This document shows positions 27,125 through 36,659 of a stretch of 64,000 bases of DNA, piece after piece. The stretch's first letter is position 1; each line of letters begins with the position of its first letter. The notes beneath the pieces were generated by a model. That model saw only the letters and a program-made list of their open reading frames with translations, was not told where the DNA came from and searched no databases. The DNA is from Actinoplanes flavus (GTDB taxonomy: Bacteria; Actinomycetota; Actinomycetes; Mycobacteriales; Micromonosporaceae). The DNA lies in contig NZ_JAGFNS010000002.1 of the NCBI RefSeq assembly GCF_017592555.1, positions 124,001 to 188,000 on the forward strand. Direction: 5' to 3'. Made by a program: the position numbers and the translations under genes.

Positions 27125-27554
27125 CGACGAGATCAAAAGACCATCAGCCAAGACTTCGTCTTGACCGTTGACACCTCGCATCGCTCAACAGATGCGCAGG
27201 TCAGAGGCTCTGTGGATGGATGCGGGACTACCCCGGACAACCGCAGACAACTATTCATGGGCTGTCCTGAACGGCATCGTCGATCACGTGATCAACGCCC
27301 GTCGGTGGCGGGTCACCGGACGCGCGGGGGGCGCGCTGGCGCCATGCCAGGCAGCTGTGCCGTAAGGGTGCGCAACTGTGCCGGGACTGCCGGACGGGAC
27401 GCCAGGACGCGAGGACATTCGCGGCAGGCGTGCTGACAAGCCGATCACCGGTCGCCCTGAGGCGGCCGTGCCAGGAAGCCGGCCGGTGGCATTCGACCCC
27501 ATCGGAATGCCGCCGGCCCGCCACCGCGGTCATCGATCAGCTTCCGGGGGACGC
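27125..27554. other. Upstream region of the transfer operon
   Basis: About 430 bases from the IS21 right end to the first transfer gene. It contains the second copy of the 30-bp element (27222-27251) followed by TATTCA. The frame 27378-27554 is open and in phase with the ParA-like gene, but only ATG 27555 has a ribosome site, so most of this stretch is taken as promoter and leader. Confidence 0.45.
27222..27251 (+). promoter_or_regulatory. Copy 2 of the 30-bp repeated upstream element
   Basis: GCGGGACTACCC, two bases, GACAACCG, one base, AGACAAC, followed at once by TATTCAT. It is the partner of 18905-18934 (27 of 30 identical, counted by eye), in the same orientation relative to the downstream plus-strand genes. 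Candidate binding site for a common regulator of the transfer operon and the 19-24 kb cluster. Confidence 0.5.
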
Positions 27555-28613
27555 ATGCCCTTGCCTGACCCGCCGTCTTCTTTCATCCGCGACCACCGCA
27601 TCAATAGTGCTGACGGGGGCGCGGAAATAGCGGCGCATCCCCGTCCGGCGGCGAGGATTAGCGCCGCCGCAGCGGTTCCCGCACCATGCGTACCCCGAAC
27701 TACCATGATCCCCGGCGGAGCATTGAGCCCTCCGGCCGGCCGGCCGGCAATCCATGAGCCCAGGCCAGTGCCGAACCAGTTCGGGCCCGCAGCCGTCGCC
27801 GAGCGGGCCTGGCGTAGCGCCGCAGCGTTACATCCCGGCGCGGTCGTGGCCATCTCGTCGGCTGACGGCGGCGTGGGCCGGTCCACTCTCGCTGCTGCGC
27901 TAGGCGGGCTGCTGGCCCTGGCGGCGCCGGAACCGGTGATCGCTGTCGACATGGTTCCGGCGCCGTGGAACGGCCTCGGCGCCCGGGTCGGCCGGCAGAA
28001 TTGGGCCACCGTCTGGGACACCGTGCGGGACTTCGGCACACTCACCAGCCGCGCCGACGTCGAGCGTTGGGCCCAGCGCGGCCCATCCGGGCTCCTTGCC
28101 CTGGTCGGCGAGATCGAAGCCAGGGAACGCCGGCCACCTCGCCCCGACGAGGCCAGCGCCCTCGCCGACCGGCTGCGCCAGTTGTTCGCGCTGACGGTCT
28201 GGGATCTCGCCCCAGCGGTGACAGCTTCGGTGTGGCGCAGCCTCGCCGCAGCGACAGTCCCGGTGCTGGTCACGCGGGCCAGCACGGACGGTCTGCGGCA
28301 CTCGTTGCGGCTACTGACCCACCTGACCGCCACCGGCAACGCTCGCGTCGCCCGCGACTGCGTGCTGGTGATCATGGCCACCTCACCATCGGTACCGCGC
28401 CAGGTGCGTGCCGTGGCCCGGCAGGCCGACGACATCGCGGGGGCGGTGCTGACCGTGCCGTACGACCCGCGCCTTGCCCAACCGGAGCCGATCGATCCGC
28501 GGCAGCTGCACCGGCGCACTCGTGCCGCACTGGTGCACGTCGCGGACGCCGTGCTGCAACGGTGTGCTGCCGAGCGACCTGCAGCGGCTCCTGCGAATGA
28601 GGAGCGTGCCTGA
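27555..28613 (+). CDS. ParA/MinD-like ATPase of the transfer operon
   Basis: Start ATG 27555 has GGGGGA five bases upstream; the frame is open further to 27378 with a less convincing GTG. The roughly 352-aa protein has a disordered Pro/Ala-rich N-terminal third, then a deviant Walker A loop SSADGGVGRSTLAAALG and a VIAVDM strand. A switch-like VWDLAPAVTASVW and a VLVTRASTDGLRHSLRLL segment follow, all in ParA/MinD order. The P-loop lysine is Arg (GVGRST), as in many MinD-like proteins of actinobacterial secretion loci. Probably positions or energises the conjugation machinery. Its stop overlaps the next start (TGATG). Confidence 0.7.
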   Translation: MPLPDPPSSFIRDHRINSADGGAEIAAHPRPAARISAAAAVPAPCVPRTTMIPGGALSPPAGRPAIHEPRPVPNQFGPAAVAERAWRSAAALHPGAVVAISSADGGVGRSTLAAALGGLLALAAPEPVIAVDMVPAPWNGLGARVGRQNWATVWDTVRDFGTLTSRADVERWAQRGPSGLLALVGEIEARERRPPRPDEASALADRLRQLFALTVWDLAPAVTASVWRSLAAATVPVLVTRASTDGLRHSLRLLTHLTATGNARVARDCVLVIMATSPSVPRQVRAVARQADDIAGAVLTVPYDPRLAQPEPIDPRQLHRRTRAALVHVADAVLQRCAAERPAAAPANEERA

Positions 28614-28975
28614 TGCGGCTGACGACGATGCCCTACGACCTGACAGCCTGGCTACATACCGCGGTGATGCAGGCGCCAGCGGACCCGACGCCCATATCGA
28701 CGCCGTTCGACTTCGACTGGGAGCAAATCCGGCCCGACCCGGATGCGGTGCCGAAGACCGGGATCTTTTACGACATGGCCAACGCCCTGCTCTTTCTGGG
28801 CGTGATCGCGGCGCTGTCGGGTCTGCTCGCAGGGGCGATCGCGTTCGGTGTGGGCCCCGTTTTCGGGGCCCACATCATCAGTGATCGCGGCAAAAGCATG
28901 ATGTGGAAGGCCGGGTTGGTCGCGGTGATCGTGGGCTCGGCGACCACAATCGTCTCCGTGCTTCTGGCCAAATGA
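28613..28975 (+). CDS. Small two-span membrane protein of the conjugation apparatus
   Basis: A 120-aa protein. The N-terminal 50 residues are soluble and Pro/Asp-rich. Two membrane helices follow at about 56-82 and 99-118, separated by a short polar loop (SDRGKSMMWK). Size, topology and location directly before the VirB6-like gene match the small integral proteins (VirB2/VirB3-like, or pilin-like) encoded at this place in actinobacterial conjugation operons; I cannot assign which. Overlaps both neighbours by one to four bases. Confidence 0.6.
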   Translation: MRLTTMPYDLTAWLHTAVMQAPADPTPISTPFDFDWEQIRPDPDAVPKTGIFYDMANALLFLGVIAALSGLLAGAIAFGVGPVFGAHIISDRGKSMMWKAGLVAVIVGSATTIVSVLLAK

Positions 28976-31086
28976 TGGCCGCGTTGTTCGCCTTCCCGCT
29001 CAAGAGACACGGGTCTTCTGGCCAGCGGGTACGGCGTGTGCTGCTGATCGTGCTGGCCGGTGCGGCCCTTCTCCTTGCCTCCGCCGGGGTCGCGCACGCG
29101 GCACCACGGGCACCCGTGGATGCCGCGTGCGCGCAGAAGGCACCCGGATCGGTTGCCTGGTGCATGCCGTGGGTGGTTCGGGTCGAGACGCCGCCTGCCG
29201 GAAGCGCGTCACATTGGGTCACCCAGTGCAGCAAGGCGACCAGCGACGAGGAGCGCACGTCCTGCGCCGCCGCCTCGGTCACCTTGGACTCGCCGCCGGC
29301 GGACGGCACCGCGTCGGTGCTGATGGACGGCCCGAGCGGCAAGGACGGGCTCGCCGCGCTGGTCCGGTGCGGGCTGTTCGGCGAGCAGATGAGGAACGAG
29401 ACCGACGCCACCCGCTTCGGCATGTGGCGCGACAAACACACCCAATGCTCGCAGCAGGTCGAGGCATGGACGGCGGCGGCGTACGACCCGAGCCCGCAGG
29501 AGAAGGAGTGCGGGACGCTCGAAGTCGACTGCCAAATCACGGAGGGCACGAAGGACGCGGTCGCCGGCGGTATCCGCACCGGTATCCAAGGCCTGGTCGA
29601 TGCGATCGTGCAGGCCGAGGTATACCTGCTCAGCAGGCTGGCCGAGCTCGTCTTCGCCGAGACGTCGATCGCCAGCCCGGACCAGGCCTTCTACGGCGTC
29701 TACAACTCCGTGGCCGGCACTCTCGTCATGTTGATCTTCGTATTCTTCATCATCGCGACGATCGTCAACGGCTTGAGGCTTCGTGGCGGGCCCACGCCAC
29801 TGGCGACACTCGGCGGCCTGGTCAAGGCGGTGCTGGGCATCACCTTTGCCGGCGGTCTGGCCTACGTGATCGTGACCGCCTGGGATCAGGCGGCAGTGGC
29901 CGCGCTGGAGGCCAACGCAGACAAGCCGTGGGACGCCTCCAAGCTGGTTACCGCCCTGACCAACCTGAACACCGGGGCAGAGACGCTGCTGCTGGCCGGG
30001 CTGTTCGGGGTGCTGGGCATCGTCGGTCTGATCTTGCTGTTCATCATCATGCTGTTCCGCGGTGTGCTTACCACCGGTGCCGCGCTGCTCGGGGCGATGG
30101 CGATGACCGGTTTCGTCATGGACGAAACGAAGCACTGGCCGCGCCGCTGGTTCTGGACGGTCAACGCGCTCGGCTCGAGCAAATACTGGATCGTCCAGCT
30201 GTGGATCTACGGCGGCCGCTCCACCTACGAGTCTGATGACCTGAGCACCGTCCTGCAGTCCATGTTGCTGATCTGGCTGATGGTGCTCGCACCGTTCATT
30301 TTGCTCAAGCTCACGTCGATGTGGGACGGCTACCTGTCCGACGTCAACGTGCACGGGATGCTGTCCGCGCTCGGCGGGCCGCTGATGAACGGCGCGAACG
30401 TCATCGACGGCCTCCGCGAGGGCGCCCAAAGCGTGGCGGGCGGTGGCGGTGATGACGCCGCCGGGGTGATGAACGCGAATGCCTCCAGCATGCCGACCAA
30501 CCCGGTCGGTCAGATGGCCGGCATCGGCGCCGGACCCGGCCGTGACGTGGCGCAGGCGGCCAGCCGCGGCGAAGACGGCGGCGCCGTCGGCTCCCCGATT
30601 ACTGACGCGCCCGGCAGCCAAGGCGAGCAGGCTGGCGCAGATGGCCGGCAGAGTCCGAACGCGCAAGAAGCCGACGGCATCCGAGCCGCCAATAGCAGCG
30701 CCCAGCACACCCTGTCCAGCGGACAGCTGACCGCGCCCGGCGACAGCAGCGGCGGATCGCTTCCGCTGACCCCGCAGTCAGCGGCCGGGGCGGACCCAAC
30801 AGGTGTAACGCACGGCGACACGTCCTCGGCCGCCAGCGCGGACCAGGCCACGACGGCGATCTCCGGTGATACCTCTGCCGACTCGGGTGGCGGCCACACA
30901 GATGGACAGCCCTCTGGCGCTGCGGCCGGCGGCGACCCGGCCGGGACAGCGCCCAACGCGCACGGCGGCGACACGTCTGCACCTTCCGCCGACGAGCAGG
31001 CCTCGGGGTCCGGCGGGTCCGGCGGCGGGGCGGCGAAAGCAGGCGGTGCTTCGGCAGTGGCGGACGCCCCGATCGTGCCCCTTTGA
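28972..31086 (+). CDS. VirB6/TrbL-like polytopic conjugation protein
   Basis: A 704-aa protein starting at ATG 28972 in a four-base overlap with the previous stop. A signal peptide lies at about residues 21-43 (LLIVLAGAALLLASAGVAHA). A secreted Cys-containing region follows to about 180, then five to seven membrane helices between about 240 and 460 (for example LVMLIFVFFIIATIV and LLLAGLFGVLGIVGLILLFI). The C-terminal 230 residues are Gly/Ser/Ala-rich and disordered. This is the layout of VirB6/TrbL-type channel proteins of type IV secretion systems in Gram-positive bacteria. The large repetitive tail creates long antiparallel shadow frames. Confidence 0.75.
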   Translation: MMAALFAFPLKRHGSSGQRVRRVLLIVLAGAALLLASAGVAHAAPRAPVDAACAQKAPGSVAWCMPWVVRVETPPAGSASHWVTQCSKATSDEERTSCAAASVTLDSPPADGTASVLMDGPSGKDGLAALVRCGLFGEQMRNETDATRFGMWRDKHTQCSQQVEAWTAAAYDPSPQEKECGTLEVDCQITEGTKDAVAGGIRTGIQGLVDAIVQAEVYLLSRLAELVFAETSIASPDQAFYGVYNSVAGTLVMLIFVFFIIATIVNGLRLRGGPTPLATLGGLVKAVLGITFAGGLAYVIVTAWDQAAVAALEANADKPWDASKLVTALTNLNTGAETLLLAGLFGVLGIVGLILLFIIMLFRGVLTTGAALLGAMAMTGFVMDETKHWPRRWFWTVNALGSSKYWIVQLWIYGGRSTYESDDLSTVLQSMLLIWLMVLAPFILLKLTSMWDGYLSDVNVHGMLSALGGPLMNGANVIDGLREGAQSVAGGGGDDAAGVMNANASSMPTNPVGQMAGIGAGPGRDVAQAASRGEDGGAVGSPITDAPGSQGEQAGADGRQSPNAQEADGIRAANSSAQHTLSSGQLTAPGDSSGGSLPLTPQSAAGADPTGVTHGDTSSAASADQATTAISGDTSADSGGGHTDGQPSGAAAGGDPAGTAPNAHGGDTSAPSADEQASGSGGSGGGAAKAGGASAVADAPIVPL

Positions 31087-31100
31087 CCTGGGAGATATCC

Positions 31101-32615
31101 ATGATGAAGTTCGAGTTTCCGCCGCGGAGTTCGCGTGGCGCAGTGTTGGGATTCACCTGGTCGCAGATCGGCATGGTGGTCGCCGGTCTGATCGCCTCGG
31201 TCGTCGGCCTGAATCTGCTCGCGGTCAGCAAACCCGCCGCTGCCGGCATGTTTGCCCTCGGCCTGTTGCTGATCAACTTCGGCCTGTTGCGGTTCAAAGG
31301 CCGGCGCATCACCGAGTGGACCCCCGTCGTGATCGCGGCGCTGATCCAGCGCCGGACACGCCAGCACCACTACCGGGGCGGCCCGCACGGGGCCAACACC
31401 GTCGGCGAGCACCTGGACCTGCCCGGCCCGGCCGCCGCCTACCGCTGGCTGCCCGCGGTCGCAGCGGACGGCACCACCGAGATCGGCCTGCTGCACCACC
31501 GCAAAGAACGCACGGTGACGGCGGCGCTGCTGTGCTTCGGCGCCAACCTGATCCTGGCCGACAGTGACGTCCAGACGCAGCGGCTGACCGACTGGGCGCA
31601 GGTCCTCAACATTCTCGGCAGCGAATACGCCGACGCCGGCCTGGTGCGGTGGTCGGCCACCGCCCGGGCGGTGCCGGACTCCGGTAACCGCGCCCAGCGG
31701 TTCCTCATCCACAGGGCGGTGGACACGACCTCGGCAGCGTACGAGTCTCTGGCGGAGCTGACCGCGGCCGCGGCCCCGGCCGCGCAGCGCCACGAGATCC
31801 ACCTGGCCGTGGTGTTCGACGTAGCGAAGCTGTCCGGGGAGATCGCCGATGCCGGCGGCACCGACACCGCGATTGCCACGGTCATCCTGGATCGGCTCAC
31901 CGGGATCGAAGCGGCCGTCGCGGAGGCCGGTGTCACCACCGGTGGCTGGCTGTCGCCGCGCGCGTACGCGGCGGTGATCCGCACCCAGTTCGACCCCGAC
32001 GATCAGGAAGTCGTCGACCTGCGCAGCAGCACCCCGCCCGGCATCGGCCGGACCCCGGCCGGGGTGGCGCCGCGCCTGGCGGGCCCGGTCGCCGCACGCA
32101 CTTTGGGCTGGCACACCTACCAGCACGACTCCGGATACTCCCGCACGCTGTGGGTGGCGCAGATGCCGCGGCAGCAGGTGCCACCGACGTGGCTGACACC
32201 TCTCTATATGCGTACGACCTGCCGGCGGGCCGTCACACTGGTCGCCCAGCCGGTCCCGGCGCAGCTCGCCGCGCTGGCCACCCGCCGAGAGAAGGTCGCC
32301 AGAGCCGGTGACGATCTCACCAAACGCAAGCTACGGCTGGTGCAGACCGCGGCCGAACGTGAAGAGGCGCGTGCGGTCGAGCAGATCGACGCCGAGCAGG
32401 CCCGCGGCCACGTCCGCTACCGGTACGCACTGCTGGTCACCGTCACCGCCGCCAGCGAGAAGGACCTCGACCGCGACGTCCGCGCGGTCAAACGCATCCT
32501 GTCGCGATCTGGCTGCGAGGCCGTCTCGTTGGCCGGGGAACAGGACCAGGGTTTTCTGGCTGGGGCGCTGCCGCTGGCCCGTGGTCTCAAGCCGATGCGC
32601 GGGTGGTTCGCATGA
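31101..32615 (+). CDS. SCO6880-family conjugation protein
   Basis: The 504-aa protein starts at ATG 31101 after GGGAG, rather than at the frame's earlier GTG. Two membrane helices lie at about residues 17-36 and 41-60. The remainder is soluble and resembles the N-terminal part of VirB4/TraC proteins, with GFTWSQIG near the start, GANLILADSDVQTQRL in the middle and LVTVTAASEKDLDRDVRAVK toward the end. It is the actinobacterial PrgI/SCO6880-type protein that pairs with the following ATPase, in effect a split VirB3-VirB4 N-terminus. Overlaps the next gene by four bases. Confidence 0.8.
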   Translation: MMKFEFPPRSSRGAVLGFTWSQIGMVVAGLIASVVGLNLLAVSKPAAAGMFALGLLLINFGLLRFKGRRITEWTPVVIAALIQRRTRQHHYRGGPHGANTVGEHLDLPGPAAAYRWLPAVAADGTTEIGLLHHRKERTVTAALLCFGANLILADSDVQTQRLTDWAQVLNILGSEYADAGLVRWSATARAVPDSGNRAQRFLIHRAVDTTSAAYESLAELTAAAAPAAQRHEIHLAVVFDVAKLSGEIADAGGTDTAIATVILDRLTGIEAAVAEAGVTTGGWLSPRAYAAVIRTQFDPDDQEVVDLRSSTPPGIGRTPAGVAPRLAGPVAARTLGWHTYQHDSGYSRTLWVAQMPRQQVPPTWLTPLYMRTTCRRAVTLVAQPVPAQLAALATRREKVARAGDDLTKRKLRLVQTAAEREEARAVEQIDAEQARGHVRYRYALLVTVTAASEKDLDRDVRAVKRILSRSGCEAVSLAGEQDQGFLAGALPLARGLKPMRGWFA

Positions 32616-34183
32616 GCGCCCGGCTGCGCCGCGAAGGCTCCCTCAGCGACCGGATCCAGCAGGTCGCCGAGGCCCGCGACCTGGCCGACGCCGACCGGGC
32701 ATACCGGCGTGAACGGCGCGCTGTTGACCATGACACCGACCGGCTGCTCGGCCCCGCGCGTGCCGGCTGGCGCGGCCAGCCTGGCCGCGCGGCCGGCCGG
32801 GTCGCCTGGCGGCTGCGGCTGCCGCCGCTGGTCACGACCAGTGCGCAGCTGTGCAGCGTGTATCCGTTCGTCACCGACCCGGGTCTGCCGATCGACGGCC
32901 CACTGATCGGCATGGAGGTGTACTCCCGTTCGGCGTTCACCTGCTCCCTGCACGAGCTGTACCGGTACAAAGCCTTGTCAGCGCCGAACATGGCGGTGAC
33001 CGGCGAGATCGGCACGGCCAAGAGCAGCCTGCTCAAAACGCTGGCGTTTCGGGGAATCCCGTTCGGCACCAAGTTCTACTGCTGCGACGTCAAAGGCGAG
33101 TACGAGCAACTCGCCGCAGCCGCGGGCATCACCCCGGTCCGGCTCGGCCCCGGCCTCGGGGTGGTCATGAACCCCCTGGCCGGGATCCGGCGGCACCCCG
33201 ACCAAACCGAACAGCAGTGGCTGCAACTGCAACGCTCCCGGCGACTGCTGCTGCTGGAAGGACTGCTGGAGATCCAGCTCGGCGGGCCGTTGCAGGAAGC
33301 CGAGCGCAGCCTCATCGAGTACGCCGTCGACGCGGTCACCCGCGAAGACGACACCACCGCCGGCCGCATGGCCACCCCCACCCTGAGCACGGTGCTCGCC
33401 GCCGCCGGAGACCCGCAGCTGTGGCAGCACCGCCTCGCCCAGCTGCAATACCCGGCGGACGTGTTCGTCGCCGACTCCCGCCGGGTCCGGCTCGCGCTGG
33501 AACGGCTGATCGGCGGCGCGCTCGGCGGGGTGTTCGACGGTCCCGCCGATTCCTCGGCCCGGCTCGACTTCGCGCAACCGGGCGCAGTGTTGGATCTGCG
33601 CACGATCCGGGCCTCCGACGCGATGACCGCGATGGCGATGACCTGCGCCCAGAGCTGGCTGGAAACCGAACTCTCGTCGCCGGACGCACCGCCACGGGTC
33701 TGTATCTACGACGAATTCGCTCTGGTCGCCCGGCATCTTCCACTGATCCGGCGGATGCGTGAGCAGCTCAAACTCGCCCGAGCCTTTGGCATCGCCAACA
33801 TCCTGGCCTTCCATCGGTTCTCCGATTTGGCCGCATCAGGTGCCGCGGACTCCGAGCAGGTGCGCATCGCCCGTGGCTTGATCGAGGACTGTGGGGTGCG
33901 GGTCTCCTACCGGCAGGCCACCGGAAGCCTCGACCAGGCCCGCGAGTTCCTGGGCACCTCCGATGTCGAAACCAACCTGTTGCGCTACCTGCGCCAAGGC
34001 GTCGGCTTGTGGAAGATCGGCACCCGATCCTACGTAGTCAAGCACCAGCTGTCGTCGATAGAGACGGCGATGGTGCACACCGACAGCCGTATGGAGGCAG
34101 GCGAGCCCGCCGACGATCTCACCGCTCAGGAATACGACGAGCGTCTCGAAGCGGTCGCCGCAGGTGAAAGGACCAGTCGATGA
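32612..34183 (+). CDS. VirB4-like conjugation ATPase
   Basis: A 523-aa ATPase starting at ATG 32612 (ATGA overlap). Walker A is GEIGTAKS at 131-138, Walker B CIYDEF at about 364-369, and a later LARAFGIANILAFHR segment matches the VirB4/TraC motor. The second Gly of the usual GxGKS is Ala here, a variant I believe occurs in this actinobacterial group. It powers the assembly of, or transport through, the type IV channel at the cytoplasmic membrane. It sits between the SCO6880-like and coupling-protein genes, the usual order. Confidence 0.85.
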   Translation: MSARLRREGSLSDRIQQVAEARDLADADRAYRRERRAVDHDTDRLLGPARAGWRGQPGRAAGRVAWRLRLPPLVTTSAQLCSVYPFVTDPGLPIDGPLIGMEVYSRSAFTCSLHELYRYKALSAPNMAVTGEIGTAKSSLLKTLAFRGIPFGTKFYCCDVKGEYEQLAAAAGITPVRLGPGLGVVMNPLAGIRRHPDQTEQQWLQLQRSRRLLLLEGLLEIQLGGPLQEAERSLIEYAVDAVTREDDTTAGRMATPTLSTVLAAAGDPQLWQHRLAQLQYPADVFVADSRRVRLALERLIGGALGGVFDGPADSSARLDFAQPGAVLDLRTIRASDAMTAMAMTCAQSWLETELSSPDAPPRVCIYDEFALVARHLPLIRRMREQLKLARAFGIANILAFHRFSDLAASGAADSEQVRIARGLIEDCGVRVSYRQATGSLDQAREFLGTSDVETNLLRYLRQGVGLWKIGTRSYVVKHQLSSIETAMVHTDSRMEAGEPADDLTAQEYDERLEAVAAGERTSR

Positions 34184-36042
34184 GCAAAGCACCCCTGTCC
34201 GCCCCCGGCCACCGGCCGCCGCAGCAGGGGCATATGCGCGCCGACATTTACATCCGGGTCGTGCTGCTGGTCATCACCATCACCGTCACCACCACGGCGA
34301 TCCTGTCACTGTGGCTGGCCGGCCAGCTCGGCGGAGTTCTCGCCCACCTGGCCTGGCCGGACTCCGGTCCGGCCGACGCGCCCGGCATCGCCTTCCGGGT
34401 GCTCGCGCATCTCGGTGACCCGGCGCAGGCCTGGCCCGCCGCGGCCCGTGCCGAGGTCGCACCCGTCTGGCTGCTCTACCCGCTGTGGCTAGTGCTATGG
34501 CTCGGCATGCTGCTGGGCTGGTTCTTTTGCCTGGCACGCGTCGCCCGTCCCAGGGCCAGGCGTGCCGGCTTCGCACGGAAGAAGAACATCGACGCGTCGC
34601 TGACCGCCAAGGCGGTCCTGGCCCGCGTCGACATCGTCCGGCCCGGCCTGACCATCACCGAAGCCGACGACGACACCACCCGCGCCGCCAAACAACGCCG
34701 GCGCGGCGACCCCCTCGAGGTCGCCCGATTCCTGGGCAACGACGCCGTGTCCGGCGAGCCGCTGTACCTGGCCCTCGAATACACCCGGTTCGCCGCAGCC
34801 GTCCCGCGGTACGGCGGCAAGACCACCCGCCTGGTGATCCCCACCGTCGTCGACGCCCGCGGCGCGGTCCTGACTACCTCGACCCGCCTGGACGTCGCGT
34901 CGATCACCTACCAGCATCGATCGACGATCGGCCCGACGCATATATTCGAGCCACAGGGCGAGATTCCTGGTGTTCCCCGGTTGCGGTGGTCACCGATCGA
35001 GGGCGCCCAGGACCAGATCGTGGCGATGTTGCGCGCCCAAGGTTTCGCTGACGGGTCCGGTATCGGCGACGAATCAGTCGAGAACGGCAAGTGGTTCCGC
35101 GACCAGGCCGCGACGATCCTGCGTGGCCTGCTGCACGCTGCGGCACTCGACGAGAACGCCACCATGGTCGATGTTCTCGCCTGGTCGCAGAACCCGAACA
35201 ACGCGCGCCCGGAGCGGATCCTGCGCCACCACGGAGTGCACACCTGGGCTGATCGGCTCACCCGGCACCGCGAAACCACCGGCCGGGCCCGCGACACCAT
35301 CCAGTCGGTGGTGTCCGGCGCGTTGGATGCGTTCAACGACCCGCGCGTGTTGTTGGCCTGTTCGCCGCCACGGGGAACGGAATTCAAAGCTGTCGAGTGG
35401 CTGCGCGAGTCCGGCACTTTGTATCTGGTCGGCACCCGTGACGCGCAGGCGCTGATCGCGCCGCTGATGGCCGCGGTCAGTGAAGACATCCTTTATCAGG
35501 CGCGTCGGCTCGCCGTGCGCAGCGACGGCGACCGGATCGAACCCGCCCTGTATTTCGTCGGCGACGAGATCGCCAACATCGCTCCGATCCCGTCGCTGCC
35601 GTCGCTGATGTCCGAGGGCGGCGGCTCGGGCATCTCCGTCGATGTCTTCGCCCAGAACCGGCATCAGCTGCGCCAGCGCTGGGGCGACAAGGGCGGCCAG
35701 GCCATCTCCGATTCCGCCAACGCGTTGCTGCTAATGGGCGCGTCCATCGACGTTGCAGCGCTGCGTGACGCCCAGGCAGTGGCTGGGCAAATCACCGACA
35801 TCACCTCCGGCACTTCCTGGGGCAGCGGCCGGGCCAGCGTCAACGAATCCGCCCGCCGGGAGAATCTGCTCGACCTCGCGGACCTGCGAACCCTGGACGA
35901 GGGACGGGCGATCGCCCTGATCGGCAACTTGCCGCCGATCGAGCTGAAGATCCCTGCCTGGTACGAACGCCCCGACGCAGGCAAGCTCGAAGAAGGCCGC
36001 CGTGCGTTCCGGCGGATGCTGGCCGAGGGCGGCAGCCGATGA
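34180..36042 (+). CDS. VirD4/TraG-like coupling ATPase
   Basis: A 620-aa protein with two N-terminal membrane helices (about residues 25-58 and 94-118) and a cytoplasmic ATPase domain. The P-loop VPRYGGKTTRL is at 208-218 and FVGDEIANIAPIPSLP at about 450 is the Walker B-type motif. The segment SVDVFAQNRHQLRQRWGDKG is the conserved late motif of TraG/VirD4 proteins. It links the relaxosome (MobF relaxase at 53-57 kb) to the secretion channel. ATGA overlaps at both ends. Confidence 0.88.
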   Translation: MSKAPLSAPGHRPPQQGHMRADIYIRVVLLVITITVTTTAILSLWLAGQLGGVLAHLAWPDSGPADAPGIAFRVLAHLGDPAQAWPAAARAEVAPVWLLYPLWLVLWLGMLLGWFFCLARVARPRARRAGFARKKNIDASLTAKAVLARVDIVRPGLTITEADDDTTRAAKQRRRGDPLEVARFLGNDAVSGEPLYLALEYTRFAAAVPRYGGKTTRLVIPTVVDARGAVLTTSTRLDVASITYQHRSTIGPTHIFEPQGEIPGVPRLRWSPIEGAQDQIVAMLRAQGFADGSGIGDESVENGKWFRDQAATILRGLLHAAALDENATMVDVLAWSQNPNNARPERILRHHGVHTWADRLTRHRETTGRARDTIQSVVSGALDAFNDPRVLLACSPPRGTEFKAVEWLRESGTLYLVGTRDAQALIAPLMAAVSEDILYQARRLAVRSDGDRIEPALYFVGDEIANIAPIPSLPSLMSEGGGSGISVDVFAQNRHQLRQRWGDKGGQAISDSANALLLMGASIDVAALRDAQAVAGQITDITSGTSWGSGRASVNESARRENLLDLADLRTLDEGRAIALIGNLPPIELKIPAWYERPDAGKLEEGRRAFRRMLAEGGSR

Positions 36043-36659
36043 GCGGCTACGACTTTGAACTGCCACCGGACGCCCCGCCGGACATGGTCGCCATCGCCGA
36101 ACTCGCCGCCGGCCTGGACCGGCTCACGGACGCCGTCGACACGCTGCACCAGCAGCACCTGGAACTGCGAGACGCCGTCGCCCGCTCCGCTGCCGGTGGT
36201 AGCGGATCCCGCAAGGCACCGGCGGGGATGCCGTGGCCGGTGCGCTGGTCCGATCTGGATCGGGACGCGGCCGCACAGGTGTGGGCGTGGCTGATCGACT
36301 GGGTCGGCTGGCTCGTCGACCGGTACGAGATCGCCGAAGAGATTCCCGCCTGCTGGTACCGGCACGGCCCGCTGATCGAGGAACTGACCGCTCTTGCGGC
36401 CGGCTGGCACGCCGCCTACGACGACCATGCTCGCAGCGACGAGCCGCTGATCTGGCAAGAACGCTTCGCCCGTAGCAGGGCCCGGCTGCGCGACTGGGAC
36501 GAGTTCACCCGCTGCCGCAACGGCGAGCACGCCGACCACAACCTCGATCTGCACTGGCCAGATGACTGGGCGGACAACGCGATGACGGTCGCCAACGTCG
36601 ATCTGGTCGGCCGGCCGCGAACCGCGGATGCCGGGCGACCGAGTGAGGGGGCGTCATGA
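36039..36659 (+). CDS. Conjugation-operon protein with DUF4913-like domain
   Basis: A 206-aa acidic, Trp-rich soluble protein. Residues about 65-150 (WPVRWSDLDRD, AQVWAWLIDWVGWLVDRY, EIPACWYRHGPLIEELTAL) match the DUF4913-type domain often found in actinobacterial mobile elements beside traG. The N-terminus has a short coiled coil. Probably an accessory factor for the coupling protein; no enzyme motif. Overlaps neighbours by four bases. Confidence 0.65.
   Translation: MSGYDFELPPDAPPDMVAIAELAAGLDRLTDAVDTLHQQHLELRDAVARSAAGGSGSRKAPAGMPWPVRWSDLDRDAAAQVWAWLIDWVGWLVDRYEIAEEIPACWYRHGPLIEELTALAAGWHAAYDDHARSDEPLIWQERFARSRARLRDWDEFTRCRNGEHADHNLDLHWPDDWADNAMTVANVDLVGRPRTADAGRPSEGAS

Noticed and set aside
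29209..32126. Two long minus-strand open frames opposite the VirB6-like and SCO6880-like genes
   Set aside because: Produced by GC-rich codon third positions; Arg/Asp/His-rich products with no fold; the sense genes are coupled in an operon.
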